A DNA stretch of 64,000 nucleotides from Berghia stephanieae (Eukaryota > Mollusca > Gastropoda > Nudibranchia > Aeolidiidae): positions 56,235,134 through 56,299,133 of the forward strand of contig CM067446.1 in assembly GCA_034508935.3 (NCBI GenBank), given 5' to 3'. The translations under genes were made by a program, and so were the position numbers. Below, one piece after another: positions 1 to 45,104 of the stretch. The notes under the pieces are model-generated. The model had not been told where the DNA came from. It searched no databases and saw nothing but the letters and a program-made list of their open reading frames with translations. Each line of letters starts with the position of its first letter. The first letter of the stretch is position 1.

Positions 1-854
1 TCTCAAGTTAGACCTTCATCATTGACGAGCAATCGCTAAGGACTTTGAGCTGCAACGAGTTACGATTATTTCGACAAGAGTTAACCGCACCCCCCCCCCC
101 CCCAACCAAAAAAACAAAAAACAAAAACAAACAACAAAACAAAACAATAAAAAAACTCAACAAATAACAAAAACAAAGCATATAGATAGATGACGTGAAA
201 GTCAAAAGATTCAAGATCCAAAATCTTGAAAAATTCTAGATGCGCTAGAAAGATACCCAAAAAAGAATGAAGAAAAGGGACTAGTTAAAACCTGAGCAAT
301 ACTATCCTTATTATCTTAGTCTGCTAAGAAAAATACACCGACACAACAAGAAAATGCACCCTAATAATTATGCTAACACAATAGACTACATAACAATAAT
401 GAAATATATTATAGAAACAGGTAGACGATTTACAAGAGTGGGATGGCCGGGGGGGGGGGGGGGGGGAGCTCCCAAAAATAGGAGACCATGCAGATGACTG
501 TCACCCTATGGGCTAATGACCACAGTCACGCATATAGCGTAGACAAGTTATCTAATTCTAGGTTTAGAACAGAAAGTAACACGATTGGGAGGGGGCTGAC
601 AAGAGGGGAACATATGACACGGCACCTCCTCGGCCAATCATTGGGACATAACACATGTGTTATAAAGAATTAGACGAGGCAGGTTGAGTTGACGCATTTC
701 TGTTATTTCATATACTCTTTACACTCACTCGTGCAAAACATAGACTAGGCAAGCAATGCTAGTAAAATATTAAAAACGATGAAGCTTCTTAATTGAAAGC
801 CGTTCGAAAACCCAAAGGTTGAAGATGAAAAGCGCACAATAATCTCTGGCCTAC

Positions 855-1136
855 ATGTACATACAAGAGACAGTATCAACCTATTACAGAAATAAATTTA
901 GGAACGAATCAGTAAACCCCAGACCATTCAACACTCCCATAACTAAAAAAGAAGTGCGACCGAATGTAAATAGATTGAACACCGAGAGATCATCAAGTGA
1001 AGACGGCATTGGGGGAGGGGGGGGGGGGGGATTTCTCAAGTATAGACCTTCATCACTTGACGAGCAAATCGCAGAACTTTCAACAAATCATTTGAGACGC
1101 ATGAAATCCGGGGCATTAACAAAGGGTTACTCGTAG
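855..1136 (+). CDS. Unrecognised open frame, possible exon fragment
   Basis: Open frame of 93 codons containing a run of glycines that comes only from a G homopolymer. The part after the G run (from FLKYRPSSLDEQIAEL to the stop) has a protein-like mix of charged and hydrophobic residues, and an AG precedes it. I do not recognise the family. Its 3' half coincides with a repeat that also lies at the very start of the window, so it may be a repeat fragment rather than a host exon. Confidence 0.15.
   Translation: MYIQETVSTYYRNKFRNESVNPRPFNTPITKKEVRPNVNRLNTERSSSEDGIGGGGGGGFLKYRPSSLDEQIAELSTNHLRRMKSGALTKGYS
1034..1074 (+). repeat. Direct repeat of the window's first 38 bases
   Basis: The 41 bases here match bases 1-38 almost fully. 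The copies begin TCTCAAG and share GACCTTCATCA and GACGAGCAA blocks. The three main differences are single-base length changes. In both places a C or G homopolymer is nearby. Too short to classify; it may be the edge of a longer dispersed repeat cut by the window start. Confidence 0.5.
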
Positions 1137-1612
1137 CACTACCAAAACCAGGGAAGCCCAAAGATCCAATCAATTATCTGATTCGCATATGGTGCCTCAC
1201 CTATAGACACAACAAATGGGCAGAGTTTTGTCACCCATTTTGTCACTGACCATGCACAATATCGCTTCAGAGGCAGTACCGCTGAGCCATCGACATCACA
1301 GTTTGTCACTCGGCCTGGATTATCCCACATGTAATTTTTCGACAGACCAATAACTGAAAAAGCTCACATGAAGGCCCATACAGACGGTTAAAAAAAAGGA
1401 GAAGAAAATAAAAGATAACAATAAAATAATAATTTAAATATACACACAGGTAAGCAAACAAAATTTAATATTTACAACTGGTAGCCTAGTGAACGACATT
1501 TTCGACAGCGATAGCTTGAACATCAACTTCGGACTTCATTCACTTCATTCGATTGTCGATTCTCTGTTGTGTTCGCGCGGATATTCACAACAGAGATTGA
1601 CCGACTTGAACA

Positions 1613-35304
<33,692 letters not shown>

Positions 35305-35306
35305 TT

Positions 35307-35312
35307 AATAAA
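35307..35312 (+). terminator. Possible polyadenylation signal of SUZ12
   Basis: AATAAA begins three bases after the stop codon. Use of it would give a very short 3' UTR. Other AATAAA-like words occur further down, so the true site is open. Confidence 0.3.
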
Positions 35313-35685
35313 AATGATGATTCTTGTCTAATATTTTATCATGGTGGGTTTTCTTTTCTTTTTCCAAGTGCTTGTAGTAGAAAAAACTTGTATTGATAGT
35401 CTCTTGCCCTTTATAGAACACGGAAGACATCAGATGCTTATTACAGAATAGTCTTTGAAGATTGTTTTGTTTAGCCTGTATTAAAAATGATGCCTACTTT
35501 TTCTCCTTTAGGTAAATGAGTGAGACATCTTATTAAGAATTGTCATGGTCTCTTAAGGGTATTATCTTGGATTGAATAAGATGCCAAAAAAGGGATTATA
35601 CAGTGAAAGTGACCAGAAATATGACACAGTATAGTATCTGTCACTGTAAGGAACTATATTTATTCTCCTCATTAATACTTGTACC

Positions 35686-35932
35686 CAGACCTGCCCACTA
35701 TTGCGAAAATTCCATAGAATTACGATCAGAAAACTTCATAAGCATCTCTAATCTAAGTCATTAAAACTTTTTGAAAATGAAAGTAAATGCCAGATTACAT
35801 AATTTTTATGATCTTGAAGTGTTATTTAATTAGTTTGAGGGCAAATTGTTGATTTTTTAATTTAATTATGGCGGCTACAATTTTCATCTCCTAACAGTTA
35901 CGAATTTTTAAAATTTCAAGTAGGCTGGCCTG
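35686..35932. mobile_element. hAT-type MITE, copy 1 (247 bases)
   Basis: Begins CAGACCTGCCCACTATTGCG and ends AGTAGGCTGGCCTG, imperfect inverted ends of the same CAGACCTGCC type as the hAT element at 13844. It contains TAGAATTACGA and ATAAGCATCTCTAA. Non-coding. Target duplication not clear. Confidence 0.65.
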
Positions 35933-35987
35933 ATTTACCTTAGCCAAGTGAATTTTTGTCTGAATGCGAATTTTATGTTTAACATAT

Positions 35988-36234
35988 CAGACCTGTCTAC
36001 TATGAACAAATTCGTAGAATTACGAAGTTTTGACTCCAATTTTGCAACTTCATGAGCATCTCTAAGCCATTACATCCCATTGATAATAAAGGTTGATGCC
36101 AGATTTCACAATTTTAAGGCTTTTGAAGTGGGTTCTTTTTTCATTATGAGGACAAATTGTAGATCTATAAAGTTAACTAAATCGACTTCTATTTTTATTT
36201 CCTAAAACTACACATTTTCAAGTAGGCAGGTCTG
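35988..36234. mobile_element. hAT-type MITE, copy 2 (247 bases)
   Basis: Begins CAGACCTGTCTACTATG and ends AGTAGGCAGGTCTG. Exactly the length of copy 1 and the same internal order, with many substitutions. Only 55 bases separate the two, so a local tandem duplication or two insertions are both possible. Confidence 0.65.
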
Positions 36235-37137
36235 GTATATACAACACCTCAACATAATACTGTATTGAGGTGGCAGGCCACAATTAGAGAATATTAGACT
36301 GCTTTGTCCGACCAGCAGTTGCTAAGTCTGTTATATCTGGAGTAGTCTAGTGTCGTCCAAAGGATTTCAAGAAAAATAGTGCCATTTATTGGCAATGTGG
36401 GATCTTTAAATAATTTTTTTTAGGTAAGTAAATTGAAATGATGCACAATCTATGGCACTTCAGTATTTAGTGCTTATTCCCTCCAAATGTAAAGTTATTT
36501 ATGTATTTGCAATAGAATGTCATTTTATTTTAGTCCAGTCCTATAGGTATATCTGCAGAGTACCTGACTTATAAGCAAATGGACCTGCCCAAAGCAGATT
36601 ATCGGGGGACCAAATTTGGCCAAGTTCGAATTTTTTTTTCCTAATCAGATCCAAAATTTTAAAGGAAAATTGCAGAAAAATGGCTATTTGCTCAGAGATA
36701 GATATCTGACCAAATTGAATTCCACGACATACACGATTTATGTTTGTTTTTTGTTTTTTTAAATAATCACATTTTGATATCTGATTAAAAAAAAAATGAT
36801 GGTCTGTGTTTAGATAGGTACAGTAAGTTTTTTTAAAATGTCAAAATGATAGTTGGCTTCATGTATTGAGGCTAGTCAGACAAATTAAAAATTAGTATAC
36901 AGTCTTTTTCAATGTTGGGTACAATTTCAATTAAGGAAAGAATTATCTTTGCTTTAGTGCATGGTTTGTCATTCCAAATTCAGCATTATACAACGGAGTG
37001 ATAGGCAAAACTTCACTTTAGTGTAGTATGGTACCGAAGTTTGTTTGAATTCTCAAAGAAAAAGTCATTTATCATTGGTCACACTCCAGAGAATAAATTA
37101 AGCCACATTTACAGATTTATTCTTAAGTTGTTGAGTC

Positions 37138-37436
37138 TTTTGACTTCGCAATGTTAGCAGAGAGATCACTTTTGCTGTGTCTTCTATCTCTCTATATCAA
37201 TTTTCCCTTTCCATGTTTCTCTCCTCTCTTTGTGTTCCTGGATTGAGATTGCTCAGTTTTTTCCATGTTCTTACAAGAATCCTCAGCTGAAAGGTACTCA
37301 AGCAGTTTTTTCTTTCTTTCTTTCTTTTTTTTTTTCGATGAGATACTTTTTTCCACTTCGAAATCATCTCTCTATTAGATATGTGCTATCATAGTTTTAA
37401 GTTTTGAATATATTGTACTTTGTAAACACTCGAGTG
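37138..37436 (+). mobile_element. Family C retroposon, 5' and middle part
   Basis: Diverged copy from TTTTGACTTCGCAATG through GTGTCTTCTATCTCTC and AGAATCCTCAGCTGAAAGG to TTTGTAAACACTCGAGTG, where another family C copy begins. Confidence 0.7.
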
Positions 37437-37800
37437 CTGGGTGGGGTCTCTTGACTTCCCATATATATATATATTTTATTTTTAAAAATATATTTTTTAA
37501 CATTTATTTATTTTTATTTTTTTGATAATGGTTTGTAAACATTTGAGTGTATTCCCTTAGTGGGATCCTGTGCTTGTGTCGATGAGACTTTTAGGTTATC
37601 TCAGACTAAGTACACCGAAAGTATGTTCTTGGAATCTACTTCTGTTCCTTATTTAAGCAATTCCCCCTTTGTCTTACTTCATATTGTGTGCTTTCAATTG
37701 TAAATCTAGAATTTTTTCTCATTTTCTTCATTTTCACTGGCGCTGAAATTACCTAAATGTGTCGCAAGCCCCATAAAACCCTTTAAAATAAAAACAAAAA
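37437..37800 (+). mobile_element. Family C retroposon, internally deleted
   Basis: CTGGGTGGGGTCTCTTGACT, then TA- and AT-rich filler, then TTTGTAAACATTTGAGTGTA through GAATCTACTTCTGTTCC to GGCGCTGAAATTACC...CAAGCCCCATAAAACCC and an AAACA tail. Confidence 0.8.
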
Positions 37801-37813
37801 CAAACTTTTTTTT

Positions 37814-38035
37814 TTGAGTGTATCCCTCATAGCGGGATCATTTGCTTGTACCTGGATTTGACTTTTAGCTATTGTCAAAATAGTGCCCTATTTAAATCAG
37901 TCCCCGTTGTCTTACTTTTTTCTATAGTGTTTAGAACTTTAAATCTACAACTTTTCCATCTCCCTCTTTACCTCTTTTAAATGACTTAAATTGTTGCAAG
38001 CGTGGAAAACCCACAAAGACCAAAAGATTTAATCA
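37814..38035 (+). mobile_element. Family C retroposon, 3' fragment
   Basis: Starts TTTTGAGTGTATCCCTCAT, passes GTACCTGGATTTGACTTTTA and ends ATGACTTAAATTGTTGCAAG...AAACCCACAAAGACC. Directly follows the tail of the previous copy. Confidence 0.7.
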
Positions 38036-38880
38036 CAATATTTTTAGAGCCAAATTTGATCAAATTCAGTTTTGTTTTTGTTTTTTAGAAACAAATTGGT
38101 TCAAAAGTTTTGTTTTTTTAGGGGAGTAATGAATGTCATTGTATTACACTGCTTCAATTCTAAAGCATTTTAAATTGATCTTTTGTAGATATATAGTTGT
38201 TCATAAAAATTATTGACGGAAAATCTTGCATTTTGGGTTTATACTAAATAGATTTTCAAAACAGGAAATAGATTATCTTTCCAAAATTATATAAGCCTTT
38301 TGTATGCCTGTGGTAGATCTGCATATGTTACTGTTTAACACAAAGCCATGCTACTTCATTAGAGTTAAATTTATAAATCTCACTGATATTCATATTAATA
38401 ACCCTCTTAACTGATGAACCATTTTGGCAGTTATGAAAATAGGTACCAACGCTGTTTGGAAAATTAATTTGTGGGGTGATGTGACTTTGATTTGCCCACA
38501 CCCTAACCAAGGACCTCTCTTAGAGATTAGTATGATACAAAGTTTTTTGGAGGTTTGGTTTCTTTGTGTGAGAGATATTGGGATAGTTCTTTGAGCTAGA
38601 CTAGCAAAACCTTCCCATACACAATTTTTTTGACCAAGTGTTTCATCACCAGTCTCAGAATTGGATTGCTTATAAGTTGTTCCTGGTGGGGAACTTGACT
38701 CCAATTAGCAAGGCAAAGAGTTTCAATGTGTGACATAGTTTTTGAAGCCTATGCAGTTTTCAATCAAATGTTTTTGTATTTGTTTATAGATTACTTGTGT
38801 TTTTTCCTGGCCCTGAGCATTATTGTGACTGTTGAAGTTGAAATAGATCATAACTGTTATAGATTTATATTTGGGACGAA
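38036..38880. other. Intergenic stretch without recognised feature
   Basis: A reverse open frame of 104 codons (38390-38704) has no motif I know and reads like untranslated DNA. No repeat family recognised. Confidence 0.4.
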
Positions 38881-38899
38881 TTTTTTTACTTTTTAAATT

Positions 38900-39212
38900 T
38901 CTGTGTATGAAACATTTGGTTATGTTTTATTATGTATTATTGTATAGTTTTATGAACATATTAAAGGTTATTACCTTTAGTACTGTCTTGGATTCTGAGA
39001 GACTTTTGGTGTCTCTTTTAAGTACTCTGAAGTGTCTTTTGGATCTACAATCTAGTTTTTGTAAGCATATTCCTTTGTCTGTCTGTTCTTCTTGATTTAT
39101 ATTTGTTTCTTGAACTTTTTACGATCCCATTTTTTCCCTTTTTACTGGCGCTGATATGACCTCAATGTGTTGCAAGCGCCGTAAAACCCTTAAAAACAAA
39201 AACAAAAACAGC
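38900..39212 (+). mobile_element. Family C retroposon, diverged 3' part
   Basis: Matches from about GTTTTATTATGTATTATTG, through GACTTTTGGTGTCTC and GATCTACAATC, to TACTGGCGCTGATATGACC...TTGCAAGCGCCGTAAAACCC and AAAAACAAA repeats. The 3' hairpin is intact (GGCGCT/AGCGCC). Confidence 0.8.
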
Positions 39213-40240
39213 TTATAAGTTGTCGACCTAATCTGAGGGAAACTTGAGTCGCATTAAGTCAAAAGTTGCAAAGATTTCAAATAGTGTGCACATGAATAGT
39301 TTTGTGAAAGCAATTTGCAGTGTTGAACTAAAAATGTTATTTGATCATATTTTTTTTTCCAAGTTGTGTTTACTTCTCACTGTGCCTGTAGCATTTAATT
39401 GTGATTTTTAAATGTTTGAAATTGAAATCTATATACATATTAATAAAATTGTATAATTACTCCATGGCACAAATTTTTTACATGTTGTTATAATATGGCA
39501 GTGTGTAGAAAAACGATTTGGTTGTATGTATGCGTGATTGGTATCTGATGTATATATTGTATAGTTATTAATGAGGAAAGTGGAGGTTGAAGCGTTAGTT
39601 AAAACAATTTTTATATTTTGATTCATGTAAAAAGGTTTTGGTGTCCTTCTTTTATCGTCCTTTGAAGGTTCTTTTTTATGCTGACAAATGCTATGTTTTG
39701 ATGTATATGCTATTTATTTGATTTTCTGTCTGTTTTGCTCTATTTCATATTTGTTTTGTACATTTGTCTTTTTAAGTTTTTTTGTTCCTTGCTATTATTT
39801 CTTGTTTTGATTTTTAAAATTATTATATGTTGTCTTTTATGATAGATAATTATTCTCATGTATTTTCTTTTTAATTGAACCATTTATGAAGACCATAATT
39901 GCCAAAGTTCATAATTTGTATTTATATTGATGGTTTTGCTCCACAATGCTGCAGGTTTAGGGGTCCTTGAACTGTCATTGAATCGAAAGTTAATATTTGC
40001 TGTCACTTTTATTCCTCTAGATCTGTTTTATCCTAACACGCTGCTTTCTGACCTTGTCCTGGAATGAAACTGCATAGTTACCATTTGCTCTGGCTGTTCC
40101 TTTTCTTTTTCTGTGCGTAAGGAAGGAATATATTGTCAAAGTGGATGACTGCAAGGAAGGCACACGGGTGAATTTTTGCCTGGGATAGGTCCTACTTTAG
40201 TCTCTTTCTCTTCTTGAACTTGTTCTCTTTCTCTTTCAGA
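39213..40240. other. Intergenic AT-rich stretch
   Basis: T-rich DNA, no repeat or gene recognised. Words near 40030-40110 faintly resemble the middle of family C. Confidence 0.4.
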
Positions 40241-40244
40241 TACC

Positions 40245-40745
40245 AGTGGGCAGGGAGGTACTTACTGTGTCTTCTATCCCCTTATATCTGTTTTCCAACT
40301 TGCTTTCTGTCTTTGTCTTGGTGTGAGATTGCTCGGTTTTGTCCCGACCCTGGCCGGAGTCTAGCTGGGAGGGAAACAGTCTAATGCATAGTTATTGTTT
40401 TGGAGATGTATTTTTTTCCTTGTAATATCTCTCTGTTATTGTTTTTATTATTTTGTTTTTTTAAGGTATAATGCAAGCATTTAGTGTATTTCTTCTTTGT
40501 TGATTTTGAGCATTGTGTTCATGATGAGACTTATAGGTTTATCTCCCAAAATAGGTGCATTGGTGGTCTTGCTTTGGAATCTACATCTGATCCCTATTTG
40601 TTCCCAGTTCCCTATGTCTTACTTTTTCTTGGTGCTTTAATTGTAATGCTAGAACTTTTTACTATCCATTTTCTTCTTTTTACTGGCGCTGATATAACCT
40701 AAATGTGTGCAAGCGCCGTAATAAACCCTTTAATACAAACTAAAC
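40245..40745 (+). mobile_element. Family C retroposon, nearly full
   Basis: From AGTGGGCAGGGAGGTACTTA through CTTCTATCCCCTTATATC, GGGAGGGAAACAGTCTAATG, CATTTAGTGTATTTCTTC and GAATCTACATCTGATCC to TACTGGCGCTGATATAACC...CAAGCGCCGTAATAAACCC. It lacks only the first 35 bases or so. Confidence 0.88.
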
Positions 40746-41021
40746 AACAACTTTCAGATACCTGTAGCCTAAAAGTGCTGTGCAGTAGAGGGTTCTGCAG
40801 GGCTTTTATAATCCGATATTTGCATCCCTTATTGGTGGCTTTCCATCCTTGTTATTGACTCAAATGACACGATTTTGTACAAACCCTGCTGACCCTTTTA
40901 AATGAAGATAGCAGTCAGATGGGAGTATGGAGCATGTGTATTACTTAGAGAATAAATTCTGTTGTTGTAAATCGTCTTATACATGTGTATGTGAATTCAT
41001 CTTATTGTCTCCACTTTCGTC

Positions 41022-41130
41022 CGCATCCAGTTCTGTCATCTTTGACTGGCTAGTCCCCTTCCTGTTTTCCCTGGTGTTTAAAAGACCTCAAAGTGTCGCA
41101 TGCGTTGTGACACACCAACAAACAAGATAC
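41022..41130 (+). mobile_element. Family C retroposon, 3' tail fragment
   Basis: Diverged tail with CTAGTCCCCTTCCTGTTTTC, GACCTCAAAGTGTCGCATGC and an ACCAACAAACAA end. Confidence 0.5.
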
Positions 41131-41236
41131 AATAAGGATTTTGATAATTTATTAAGATGCCGTTGATTATGTATGAGGCAGCATTAGTTATTACTTATAA
41201 TGTCAGTGAAGTGTATTTATTATCGTGACTGTTGTT

Positions 41237-41240
41237 GTTG

Positions 41241-41323
<83 letters not shown>
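41237..41323. repeat. ATT microsatellite
   Basis: About 28 ATT units with one slip, preceded by TTG units. Confidence 0.95.
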
Positions 41324-41325
<2 letters not shown>

Positions 41326-41516
41326 TGCAACATTTGTGATGACAATTGTTCATTGTGTTTGTTAAGAGTTTAAAAATGAAGAAAAAAAAATATTGATGAT
41401 ATGATGCCTTCATCCGTTTGTCATGTTGTTTTATTTTTGATTAAGATTCAAGGTCTACCTCCTGGGTTGTTCTGCCTTTGCTGTAAAATGAAAGTAAAGG
41501 ATTTTTGTAATGGTGT

Positions 41517-41610
41517 GGGCAGGGGCGGTCTACTCTGTCTTTCCATGGTGGGATCCTATGCTTTTTATTTTTTTTTTATGGATGGGACTTTAGGATGATC
41601 TCAAACGAAG
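41517..41610 (+). mobile_element. Family C retroposon, short rearranged fragment
   Basis: Contains GGTGGGATCCTATGCTTTT and GATGGGACTTTAGGATGATC, family C middle words joined to a piece of the 5' end. It lies directly before the next copy. Confidence 0.5.
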
Positions 41611-42040
41611 AATGGGTGGAGTTCCTGACCTCCAATAGTGGGCAGAGAGGCACTTACTATGTCTTCTATCCCCTTCTGTTTTCCAACATGCTATCTGTCT
41701 TTGTCTTAGAATGAGATTACTTGGGTTTTGTCCTGGCCCTGGTCGGAAACCCGAGCTGGGAGGGAACGTCAAATGTATAGTAAGAGTTTTGGGAGATGAT
41801 ATTTTTTGTCTTGTAAATTATATCTCTGTTATGCACTGTATTATGTTTTGTTTACATATACATATATGATTTGTAAACATTTGAGTATATTCCTCTTCCT
41901 GTGATTTTGTCTGGATGAGACTTTTAGGTGATCTCAAACTAAATACCCTAATAGTGTGCTCTTGGAATCTACATCTGTTTACTTTTCAAACCCTAATTCC
42001 CCTTTCTTGGGTGCTTTAATTGTAATTCTAGAACTTTTTA
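41611..42040 (+). mobile_element. Family C retroposon, split by a MITE (left part)
   Basis: Starts AATGGGTGGAGTTCCTGACC and runs in order to TTCTAGAACTTTTTA, where the pogo-type MITE is inserted at TA. The element resumes at 43233 with TACTATCC, so the original sequence was ACTTTTTACTATCC as in other copies. Confidence 0.9.
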
Positions 42041-43232
42041 CAGTCCCCTCCGGATAATCGCAACATCTTGGATCTGTGAAAATGTTGCAATTAACCGAAG
42101 TTGAGTTTCCTGTTCACTATTGCTACGTTTTACACAAATTTGGTAACTCGAACCAGTGGTTGTAAACATTGATGTAAGTCTACATCTTTTGGATTGGATT
42201 AACTTTCACTCTTGTTCTCAACATTTGTAAGAGTCAAAGAGATTAGCAGTGATGAGAGACAGTAAGCTCTCTCCAACCTCGTTGGGTCACAATGCACAGT
42301 TGTCAATCCCAAAACAAAGGAATCGCTCAGTCTCTCTTCACAATTTTCATGTCTGCCTGTTGTCAAGGCTATGCCCAGCCCCCTCCTGGGTGGGGATCCT
42401 GACCTCCCATAGCGGTCAGGGAGGTACATACTGTGTCTTCTATCCCCTTATATCTGTTTTCCAACTTGCTTTCTGTCTTTGTCTTGGAGTGAGATTGCTT
42501 GGTTTTGCCCTAACCTTGGTCGGAGTCCTTGGTTGAGAGGGAAACAGTCGAATGTATAGTTATTGCTTTGGGAGATGATATTTTTTTCCTTGTAAATCAT
42601 CTCTATGTTATGTACTGTATTATGTTTTATTTACATGTTATATTTGATTTGTTAACATTTGAGTGTATTCCTCTTAGTGGAGACCTGTGCTTGTGTCTGG
42701 ATGAGACTTTTAGGTGATCTCAACCTAAGTACTTTGATGGTGTGCTCTTGGAATCTACATCTGTTTCCTATTTGAACAAATTACCCTTTGTCTACCTTTT
42801 CTTGGTTGCTTTAATTGAATTCTATAACTTTTTACTATCCCATTTCTTCCTTTTTACTGGCGTTGATATGACCTTAATGTGTTGCAAGCGCCATAAAACC
42901 CTCAAAAACAAACAAACAAACAACCAGCCCCTCGCCTCTATTTAAATTTAATGGCTCAGATGACATCACAAACCCATCTCGCCTTCTCTAATAGAATCGT
43001 GACGCACTTTTGTAGCATTAAATCACGCTCACTCTCGATTCTTCAACCTGTCATGATTACATCCATGGTGAAATTTAATCATATTTTGTTTGATTGATTT
43101 CTTGAATTGACACTTTTTGAGGGTGAAAATTTGTTGCGATTAACCGAATTTGTTGCAATTAACCATTGACTTTTTATAGAGAATTAATTCTGTTTCTTGG
43201 AAATGTTGCGATTATCTGGATGGAGTGAACTG
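42041..43232. mobile_element. pogo/Tigger-type MITE carrying a nested retroposon
   Basis: Left end CAGTCCCCTCCGGATAATCG; the reverse complement of the right end is CAGTTCACTCCATCCAGATA followed by ATCGCAACA. TA lies on both sides. Without the nested family C copy it is about 640 bases and non-coding. Subterminal words GTTGCRATTAACCGAA occur about four times near both ends, likely transposase sites. Superfamily from ends and TA target. Confidence 0.85.
42386..42923 (+). mobile_element. Family C retroposon, full length (538 bases)
   Basis: CTGGGTGGGGATCCTGACC to an AAACA-repeat tail, flanked by CCAGCCCCCTC (42375-42385) and CCAGCCCCTC (42924-42933), a 10-11 base target duplication. With the copy at 54859 it defines both ends of the family. 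No pol III boxes and no open frame of note. Inserted into the MITE at 42041-43232. Confidence 0.93.
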
Positions 43233-43313
43233 TACTATCCGTTTTCTTCCTTTTTACTAGCGCTGATATGACCTTAATGTGTTGCAAGCGCCGTAAAACT
43301 CTTTAAAACAATC
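43233..43313 (+). mobile_element. Family C retroposon, split by a MITE (right part)
   Basis: TACTATCCGTTTTCTTCC through the 3' hairpin region GATATGACCTTAATGTGTTG and AAGCGCCGTAAAACTC. Continues the copy that stops at 42040. Confidence 0.9.
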
Positions 43314-43364
43314 AAAGCAAACGAAGCAAATTGATACTTTGCTTTTAATTTGAAATCAACCTCT

Positions 43365-43520
43365 GTACCATTTTCTTGGGTGCTTTTTTTTTACCATAAA
43401 TCTAGCTTTTTTTTCTTTTCTATTCTTTTTTTTATTCTTGCTATCCCCCAACTTCTTCCATGTACTTGCGCTGTAATGACCTAAAAGGATTTGAAGCGCT
43501 GTAAAACTTTAAAACCAGAG
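43365..43520 (+). mobile_element. Family C retroposon, 3' fragment
   Basis: TTTTCTTGGGTGC, a T-rich stretch, then TACTTGCGCTGTAATGACC...GAAGCGCTGTAAAAC. Diverged. Confidence 0.65.
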
Positions 43521-43734
43521 AAAGCAAGTTGATGTGGAACTAATTGGATGCAGACTAGCTGCAAGGATGTATTGCTCTTCTGATCTCTGTTGAACTAGTC
43601 TCCTTCTGACTGAAGAAAGGTGATGTGGTGCTCAATTAATTCTTTCCAAACAACAGATCTTTAAACACTCACACACATGAAAAAAAGCACTAATTTGACC
43701 AAGCTGCTAGGTGTTTTGTTATTTTTTGTTCTGC

Positions 43735-43922
43735 TACATATAGTGGGCAGAGGGGTCACTTGCTGTCTTCTATCCCTCAATATTTGTTTTCAAATTTGCT
43801 TTCTGTCTTTGTCTTGGAATGAGATTACTACTACTTAGTTTTGTCCTGGCCCTGACATAGGTCCTTTGCAGGGAGGGAAGCAGTCAATAGTTTGGGAGTT
43901 ATTTGTTTTCCTTGTAAATCAA
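43735..43922 (+). mobile_element. Family C retroposon, 5' half fragment
   Basis: TAGTGGGCAGAGGGGTCACT through TTTCTGTCTTTGTCTTGG and GGGAGGGAAGCAGTCAATAG to TTCCTTGTAAATCAAC. Confidence 0.8.
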
Positions 43923-44110
43923 CTGTTCACCCGACCGCTGTCTAGAGTCCTTTGCTGAGATGAAGCAGATGGGTTAATTTTTTGTTTGTTTCCGTTGAGA
44001 GGTGATGCTTTTGCTTTGCAAATAATTTCTTAATTTATTATTAGTTTTTCATGAGCGTTTAAATTAAAAAGATAAAACATGTCAGAGAACCCATCTTGGC
44101 GGGCTTATTT

Positions 44111-44394
44111 GTGTGGCTATATGGTCTAGTGGTATGACACTCGCTTTCGCATCTGAAGGTCCTGGGTTTGAGCCTTGCGCGATAGTCGAGTCCTTGGAAA
44201 AGGCTCTTTACTCACATTCTCTCACTACGGTGTAAATGTACCGGCGTTAACAGGTGTCTTTGTCGAAAATTGTATATCGCCTAACAGGCGTCATGTCCTG
44301 TTCTACACGTTAAATGTTGCTGCTGACCAGGGACCCCTTGTAAAGACCTTGAGTTTGAGCACATTTAGTGGATATTGCGCTATATAAAGCTCAA
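44111..44394 (+). mobile_element. tRNA-derived SINE B, copy 3
   Basis: Head GTGTGGCTATATGGTCTAGT with B box GGGTTTGAGCC. It ends TTTAGTGGATATTGCGCTAT followed by ATAAAGCTCA. Complete, with many single-base losses in the middle. Confidence 0.88.
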
Positions 44395-44461
44395 TCTTTT
44401 TTTTGAAACTAGACACACATTCCAATTAAATTTAAACTGATCCCATGTCTTACCTTTTTCG

Positions 44462-45062
44462 AACGCTTAGCTTATTGGGTGGGGTCTTTGACCTCCATGG
44501 TGGAAGTCACGCTTTATCTTCTATCCCTGTATTCGTTTTCCGAGTTGCTTTCTGTCTTTGTCTTGGAATGGGATCACTTAGTTTTGTCCTAGTCCTCAAC
44601 TGTGAAGGAAACAGTCAAATATATGGTTATAGTTTTGGGAGATGATATTTTTTTTCATTGTAAATCATCTCTCCGTTACATTTTTTTGGTTTCAAATATA
44701 TAATGGTTTGTAAACATTTGAGCGTATTGCTTTTAGTGGGGACCTGTACTTATTTCTCGATAAGACTTTTAGATGATCAGAAACTCCTACACTCATACAC
44801 AATAATGGAGAAAGTCACCACATAATTGTAAAAATCTGCAGTGATGGGCAATCTTTTCCAGATAAAGACGTTGAACTTGAACTTAATAGTGCGCCCTTGG
44901 AATCTACATCCGTTCCCTATTTTAACCTTTCCTTTTGTCTTACTTTTTCTTGTGTGCCTTCAATTGTAAATCTTAACTTTTTCGACTACCCCATTTTCTT
45001 CCTTTTTACGGGCGCTGAAAGGACCTAAACGTGTACAAACTCCGTAAAACCCTATTTTAAAA
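44462..45062 (+). mobile_element. Family C retroposon with a 100-base insertion
   Basis: Nearly complete copy from TATTGGGTGGGGTCTTTGAC to GGGCGCTGAAAGGACC...CCGTAAAACCC. Between ATAAGACTTTTAGATGATC and AATAGTGCGCCCTTGG it carries about 100 foreign bases (around 44780-44885) of unknown origin. Confidence 0.82.
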
Positions 45063-45104
45063 AACCCAAAAAACAAACTTAGGCTTAGTTCTAAGATATT
45101 ATTA

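Larger units (their letters stand above)
1..1612. other. Region upstream of SUZ12, no supported gene
   Basis: AT-rich DNA with a C run near 90-104, G runs near 449-466 and 1013-1030, and a short direct repeat (1-38 and 1034-1074). One open frame (855-1136) is listed separately with low confidence. The last 150 bases before the SUZ12 start must hold its 5' UTR and probably its promoter. I see no TATA box at a convincing distance, and no tRNA or rRNA gene. Confidence 0.5.
35313..37137. other. Intergenic DNA after SUZ12
   Basis: Two related 247-base MITEs (35686-35932, 35988-36234). The rest (36235-37137) shows no recognisable feature, though part may be SUZ12 3' UTR. Confidence 0.5.

Noticed and set aside
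38390-38704. 104-codon reverse frame
   Set aside because: No motif, no codon pattern of interest and no splice context; listed only as intergenic DNA.
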